From NCBI GenBank assembly GCA_030639665.1, contig DAOWCC010000006.1:1-26588 (forward strand): 26,588 nt of DNA. Direction: 5' to 3'. Positions 23,457 through 26,588 of the stretch are shown here, one piece after another. Source of the stretch: Elusimicrobiota bacterium. Lineage in GTDB: Bacteria > Elusimicrobiota > Elusimicrobia > Elusimicrobiales > UBA9959. How positions within the stretch are numbered: the stretch's first letter is position 1; every line of letters starts with the position of its first letter. The position numbers and the translations under genes are program-made. Below the pieces are notes generated by a model. It was not told the origin of the DNA, did not search any database, and saw nothing but the letters and a program-made list of their open reading frames with translations.

Positions 23457-24008
23457 ATGCCTTTGAATATTGAAATAAAAGCCAGAGCTAATGATTGGAA
23501 CAATCAGATTAAGATTGCCCGCCATTTGCAATCGGCAATGGCGAGGTCTCGCCCAACAGGGGCGGACCCTGTTCATTTAGTAATAAGAAAAGAAAAACTG
23601 ATTCAGGAAGATACTTTTTATCATTGTCCTGACGGCAGGCTTAAACTTAGGCAGCAAAAAGGGAAAGAGGATTATTTAATTTTTTATAAACGAAGTGATA
23701 AAAAGGGACCGAAATGTTCAGAGTATTTTACTTATTCAACTAATGACGCTAAAGGATTAAAAAAAATACTTTCAAAAGCATTGGGGGAAACAAAAGTAAT
23801 TAAGAAGAAAAGAATGCTGTTTCTTGTCGGACAAACGCGTTTGCATTTTGATGAAGTTGATAAGTTGGGGAAATTTATTGAAATTGAAGTGTGTTTGAAA
23901 AAGAATCAAAGCCGGTCATCGGGTCAGAAAATAGCCGAACAGCTTATGAAAGTCCTTAGCATAAATAAAAAAGACCTTATAAAAAACGCTTACGCCGAAC
24001 TTCTATAA
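23457..24008 (+). CDS. CYTH-domain protein (class IV adenylate cyclase / triphosphatase family)
   Basis: The ATG at 23457, one base after the nuclease stop, is chosen because it starts the fold directly: MPLNIEIKAR is the first strand with the E-x-K core. Further CYTH strands follow: EDTFYHCPDGRLKLRQQ, DYLIFYKRSDKKGPK, KKKRMLFLVGQTRLHFDEVDKLGKFIEIEV. CYTH proteins bind triphosphates in a beta tunnel and act as adenylate cyclases, thiamine-triphosphatases or inorganic triphosphatases; the activity here is open. The first Glu of the usual ExExK is Asn. Between strand one and EDTF there are about 43 residues instead of about 25, because residues HLQSAMARSRPTGADPVHL are encoded by a two-hairpin insertion (23520-23568). 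Translation overlap with the nuclease suggests one operon. It converges on the lipoprotein gene with a 4-bp gap. Confidence 0.8.
   Translation: MPLNIEIKARANDWNNQIKIARHLQSAMARSRPTGADPVHLVIRKEKLIQEDTFYHCPDGRLKLRQQKGKEDYLIFYKRSDKKGPKCSEYFTYSTNDAKGLKKILSKALGETKVIKKKRMLFLVGQTRLHFDEVDKLGKFIEIEVCLKKNQSRSSGQKIAEQLMKVLSINKKDLIKNAYAELL
23520..23568. repeat. In-frame double-hairpin insertion inside the CYTH gene
   Basis: Two adjacent GC-rich hairpins stand in an otherwise AT-rich gene. Hairpin 1 pairs 23520-23529 with 23535-23543 (CGCCATTTGC/GCAATGGCG, one bulged T, 5-nt loop). Hairpin 2 pairs 23545-23554 with 23560-23568 (GGTCTCGCCC/GGGCGGACC, one bulged T, 5-nt loop). Both have the same geometry, nine base pairs with one bulge and a five-base loop. 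They encode residues absent from ordinary CYTH proteins and keep the frame. This is how protein-embedded palindromic elements such as those of Rickettsia look. Confidence 0.65.
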
Positions 24009-24012
24009 AATA

Positions 24013-24786
24013 TTATTGGGTAGTTGCGCTAAAAGTCTGGATTCTTCGTGAGACTTCCGCGCAGAAGATCTTATCCTGAAAACGATTTAATAAGTCTTTG
24101 GCGACAGATTGGGGTTTATCAATGTCTTCTATTGATATGTCCACCCAAATACTGCCAATCATGTTTTTATTTCTATACATATTCATAATTTGAAGCTCAT
24201 TGCCAAATTGTTTAAACAATTCATTTATGCGGGTGGGATAAATGGGTTTTTTGAAAATAATCCTATGGTTTAAAGGCCTTTTTTTGTTTCCGTCTCGCAT
24301 GCTTTTAACTTCGGGAAAATTTTTAATTTGTTTAACTATTTTGTTTCTGTTTATGGCGCATCTTATTTTGTCGATGGTTCCTTTCGGTTCTCTGAACTTA
24401 ATATCAATGGCTCTGGAAACATTATTGTCCTGATAAGAAATTATATTCATATCAAGGCCTTTAAAAAAGAGTTCAATGTTTTTTTTAGTTTTTTCAGGAC
24501 TTATTTCCATAAAGGGTTTGCTATGCAAATGGATAAATAGGAAAGGCTGTTCGGTTTTAGATTGATTTTTTGACTTTTTGTCGCCAATTGCGACAGCCTT
24601 TGGAACCGGAAGGGTTTTTGCGTTATTTTCAAAGGTTGGGATGGATGTGTCGAAGTCCTGAGACCTTAAATCATCGGCCATTGCGTCCCTAAAATCGGAA
24701 GGCGGCTTGGGTTTTACTTTTGTGAAAGTAAATACGCAGGCAGTTAGAATGAGAACAGAAAATGCTAAAGTTATTTCTTTATCCAT
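24013..24786 (-). CDS. Predicted lipoprotein or membrane-anchored hypothetical protein (257 aa)
   Basis: The N-terminus MDKEITLAFSVLILTACVF contains a lipobox-like LTAC (Cys17) at the end of a hydrophobic stretch; a simple membrane anchor is the alternative. Residues 25-85 are a low-complexity, Pro/Lys-rich linker. The rest (about 85-257) is a mixed alpha/beta domain. It contains two related segments, each with the pattern of a strand, a helix with L/F-x-x-F and a short strand (FLFIHLHSKPFMEISPEK.. and IIFKKPIYPTRINELFKQFG..), which may be an internal duplication. I recognise no family. A GGAGAGG ribosome site precedes the ATG, and it starts 18 bp after the endonuclease I stop, so the two are co-transcribed. 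Confidence 0.75.
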   Translation of the reverse strand: MDKEITLAFSVLILTACVFTFTKVKPKPPSDFRDAMADDLRSQDFDTSIPTFENNAKTLPVPKAVAIGDKKSKNQSKTEQPFLFIHLHSKPFMEISPEKTKKNIELFFKGLDMNIISYQDNNVSRAIDIKFREPKGTIDKIRCAINRNKIVKQIKNFPEVKSMRDGNKKRPLNHRIIFKKPIYPTRINELFKQFGNELQIMNMYRNKNMIGSIWVDISIEDIDKPQSVAKDLLNRFQDKIFCAEVSRRIQTFSATTQ

Positions 24787-24804
24787 AACCTCTCCACATA
24801 TCTG

Positions 24805-25710
24805 TTAATGTGATTGAAATACCGCTGCGCCCACTTTATCGGCGAGCGATGGGTCATCTACAAAGGGATTTCTGTTGCTTTGATATTTTTCTATAAGATT
24901 ATTTCGTCTTTTTTCATTTGCGTCGGGAGGATCTTGTTTGTGCCAGTTCAAAAACATTTCCACGCGGTTTTTCCAGAAGTCGTTGTAATTTATTCCACTA
25001 CGAATACTTCTATCATAATAGCGGACTACAAAATAAAGCACGGCTCTGGCCACATCGCCTTTTGACTCATCACAAGGTTCAAATTTATTGTGGCTCTGCT
25101 TTGAACCGGCGGATGTGGAATAATCCGAGTTAGACACTATGTCAAAAGGATAGCGTGAACGCATGCTGTTTGGTTTGGTAAAAGTGGGTCGTAGGTGGTG
25201 GAGATCTGATTTCATCGGATATCTTTCATTGAAAGCTGACTGCGGCCAAATGTGTTCCGTATTTATTTCATCGTTATAGGTTCTATCTCCGTTGGCATCG
25301 CCGAGTTCATTATAATCGGCGCCGTTTCCGCTTGTGCCATTGGCGCATATAAGCGAGTAGAAAGTTATTATGCCGGGTCTTCCTTTACAGGTTATATTAT
25401 CAGCCGTTGCGTACATGTACGATTTCGCATCGGTGTAAGCGGATTTTTCATCTTCAATCTTTGTTGAGTAGGCTGTGATATTATGAATATATTGAAAGAG
25501 TTTTTCGCCATAAAGATTGTCAGTGTTTTTCGTTGTTGAATTGGAAAATTCCGGAAAGGGTGTGGGAAATTCAATAACGATATCAGAGGGAGCGTTAATT
25601 TTAAGGGTGTCTAAAGCGGATGGTGATTGAGCCGCAATATTGCCGAATGTTGAAAGCAGTATTGCCGTTGATAAGATAAAAACAAGTTTTAAGTTTTTAA
25701 AGATTATCAT
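24805..25710 (-). CDS. Secreted endonuclease I family nuclease
   Basis: The Endonuclease I family (EndA/NucM/Vvn-like, beta-beta-alpha metal fold) is recognised by INTEHIWPQSAF with the general-base His, followed by DLHHLRPTFTKPNSMRSRYPF with the metal-binding Asn. GDANGDRTYNDE before it is also typical. The start at 25710 gives a proper signal peptide (MIIFKNLKLVFILSTAILLSTFGNIAA|QS). It is preferred over the upstream in-frame ATG, because the promoter overlaps that region. Family members cut DNA non-specifically in the periplasm or outside. At about 301 aa it is within the family range. No clear ribosome site is visible; the 5' leader would be only about 13 nt. It leads a two-gene operon with the lipoprotein. 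Confidence 0.92.
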   Translation of the reverse strand: MIIFKNLKLVFILSTAILLSTFGNIAAQSPSALDTLKINAPSDIVIEFPTPFPEFSNSTTKNTDNLYGEKLFQYIHNITAYSTKIEDEKSAYTDAKSYMYATADNITCKGRPGIITFYSLICANGTSGNGADYNELGDANGDRTYNDEINTEHIWPQSAFNERYPMKSDLHHLRPTFTKPNSMRSRYPFDIVSNSDYSTSAGSKQSHNKFEPCDESKGDVARAVLYFVVRYYDRSIRSGINYNDFWKNRVEMFLNWHKQDPPDANEKRRNNLIEKYQSNRNPFVDDPSLADKVGAAVFQSH

Positions 25711-25729
25711 AGTAAACGGTGATATGTAT

Positions 25730-25758
25730 ATATTACTTATCAATATGATTATTGTCAA
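25730..25758 (-). promoter_or_regulatory. Promoter of the endonuclease I operon
   Basis: Read on the minus strand, a perfect TTGACA (+ 25753-25758), a 17-base spacer and TAATAT (+ 25730-25735) give a near-consensus promoter. Its position fixes the translation start at 25710 and excludes the longer frame beginning at 25758. Confidence 0.75.
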
Positions 25759-25858
25759 TAGACTATGGGCCTATATTGGCATAGGACTTTAGGCCTATCA
25801 CATCTAAGACCTGGATTCTGTTTTTTTAAATATTTCTCAATGAACCGCTTCCTTAGTA

Positions 25859-25890
25859 TTGAAATGATTTACGCAGACAAATCATTTCAA
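25859..25890. promoter_or_regulatory. 12-bp perfect palindrome between divergent promoters
   Basis: TTGAAATGATTT (25859-25870) and AAATCATTTCAA (25879-25890) are perfect inverted repeats around 8 bases, ending five bases before the -35 box of the downstream promoter. This position suits an operator. It lacks a T-run on either side long enough to be a terminator. Between it and the endonuclease promoter are further small repeats (GGCCTAT twice; CCTAT/ATAGG around 25770-25795). Confidence 0.5.
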
Positions 25891-25894
25891 CAAT

Positions 25895-25923
25895 TTGGCA
25901 AAACTCTCCATTTAAATTAAAAT
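25895..25923 (+). promoter_or_regulatory. Promoter of the deoxyhypusine-synthase-like gene
   Basis: TTGGCA (25895-25900), a 17-base spacer and TAAAAT (25918-25923) form a good promoter 45 bp before the start codon. An AAGGAG ribosome site lies at 25953-25958. Confidence 0.65.
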
Positions 25924-25967
25924 ATTTGTATTGATAAGGCTAGTGGGTTTTTAAGGAGAATTGAAAG

Positions 25968-26588
25968 ATGAAATCTATGAGAAAATTTGTTGACCATAAT
26001 TTTAGACATTTTAATGCCGCGGCTTTAAAAAACGCGAGCAGGGCTTATGTTGATTTTCTTAAAAAAGACGGAAAGATGTTTGTTACAATCGGCGGCGCTA
26101 TGAGTACCGCCGAAATAGGCTTAAGTCTTGCCGAGATGATACGAAAAAATAAAGTTCATGCCATATCGTGCACGGGAGCCAATCTTGAAGAAGATATGTT
26201 CAATCTTGTGGCTCATGATTATTATAAACTTATTCCCAATTACCGTTATCTTTCCACCGCCGATGAAGTTAAGCTTTTAAAAGGGAAATATAATCGAGTT
26301 ACAGATACTTGTATTCCCGAGGAAGAAGCCTTTAGGAGAGTGGAAAAACAGCTTATAACTTTATGGCAGGAGGCCGAGAAAACCGGTAAAAGGTATTTTC
26401 CTTATGAGTATATGTATCAGCTCATAAAAAAGGGGCTTGTGAAAAAATATTATCAGATAGACCCTAAAGACTCCTGGCTTGTGGCGGCGTGCAAAAAAAA
26501 TATTCCGATATATACGCCCGGGGGGGAAGAATCCACCATTGGAAATGTTTTTGCCGCCAATATATTGAGGGGAAAGGTCAAATCGGCA
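25968..26588 (+). CDS. Deoxyhypusine-synthase-like protein, 3' partial
   Basis: The frame opens at the ATG at 25968 (AAGGAG nine bases before) and continues past the window end, giving 207 residues. Motifs of the family are strong: FRHFNAAALKNASRAY, the NAD-binding MFVTIGGAMSTAEIGLSLAEMIRKN, HAISCTGANLEEDMFNLVAHD, NRVTDTCIPEEEAFRR, YYQIDPKDSWLVAACKKNIPIYTPG and STIGNVFAANIL. In eukaryotes and archaea deoxyhypusine synthase transfers the aminobutyl group of spermidine to eIF5A. Bacteria lack eIF5A, so bacterial members are thought to make or use polyamines, for example homospermidine; that role is inferred here. The catalytic Lys region lies beyond the window. No polyamine gene is visible nearby. 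Confidence 0.93.
   Translation, partial: MKSMRKFVDHNFRHFNAAALKNASRAYVDFLKKDGKMFVTIGGAMSTAEIGLSLAEMIRKNKVHAISCTGANLEEDMFNLVAHDYYKLIPNYRYLSTADEVKLLKGKYNRVTDTCIPEEEAFRRVEKQLITLWQEAEKTGKRYFPYEYMYQLIKKGLVKKYYQIDPKDSWLVAACKKNIPIYTPGGEESTIGNVFAANILRGKVKSA

Noticed and set aside
25710..25758. Longer start for the endonuclease I gene at 25758
   Set aside because: The extra residues would be encoded within the promoter, and the shorter form begins with a proper signal peptide.
1..26588. CRISPR array, tRNA genes, prophage or insertion-sequence transposase
   Set aside because: No regularly spaced direct repeats, no tRNA cloverleaf with a TTCGA arm, and no transposase, integrase or phage structural gene was found on reading.

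Overview
The window looks like chromosome of a low-GC, AT-rich, diderm (Gram-negative-type) bacterium. It encodes a TolC-like outer-membrane protein, several predicted lipoproteins and many Sec-type signal peptides, and it uses the standard bacterial code. The gene mix (clostripain-family peptidase, families of small secreted proteins, orphan CheD, bacterial deoxyhypusine-synthase-like protein, a 5S rRNA gene apparently standing alone) would fit Elusimicrobiota or a related uncultivated lineage. This is an impression from style, not a proven assignment. No phage, IS transposase, CRISPR array, tRNA or toxin-antitoxin pair was recognised.

Layout. (1) 1-3524: a three-gene secretion-linked operon: a C11 (clostripain) peptidase cut by the window start, a 611-residue exported protein with what may be a decayed zincin motif, and a lipoprotein. 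(2) 3764-8753: an orphan TolC-like protein, a six-PAS-domain protein without output domain, a 265-bp nested inverted-repeat element, and CheD. (3) 8928-12113: a TetR regulator followed by a nitronate-monooxygenase-family flavoprotein with an added cysteine-rich segment, then a convergent radical SAM/SPASM protein. (4) 12341-17193: a secreted-protein island (a 205-aa exported protein, a frameshifted small exported peptide, a MATE transporter, a 244-aa exported protein, a secreted pentapeptide-repeat protein). Two of these genes share a duplicated ~150-bp leader ending in the same ribosome site and TTG start. (5) 17410-21052: a translation-factor operon, ABC-F ATPase plus BipA/TypA. (6) 21081-22168: a candidate stand-alone 5S rRNA gene on the minus strand, divergent from a secreted thermonuclease fused to helix-hairpin-helix motifs. 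(7) 22230-24008: a 194-bp fold-back element, then a PD-(D/E)XK-type nuclease gene almost touching a CYTH-domain gene that carries an in-frame double-hairpin insertion. (8) 24013-26588: a minus-strand operon of secreted endonuclease I plus a lipoprotein, and, divergently, a deoxyhypusine-synthase-like gene that runs off the window end.

How it fits together. Much of the window concerns the cell envelope and secreted proteins: peptidase, two exported nucleases, lipoproteins, pentapeptide protein, efflux. The non-coding DNA is rich in palindromic structure: a 265-bp element with 32-bp perfect terminal repeats, a 194-bp fold-back, a two-hairpin insertion inside a coding sequence, paired hairpins upstream of the TolC gene and a 12-bp palindrome at a divergent promoter. 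The most interesting unexplained signals are these palindromic elements and the duplicated leader that links secreted-protein genes.
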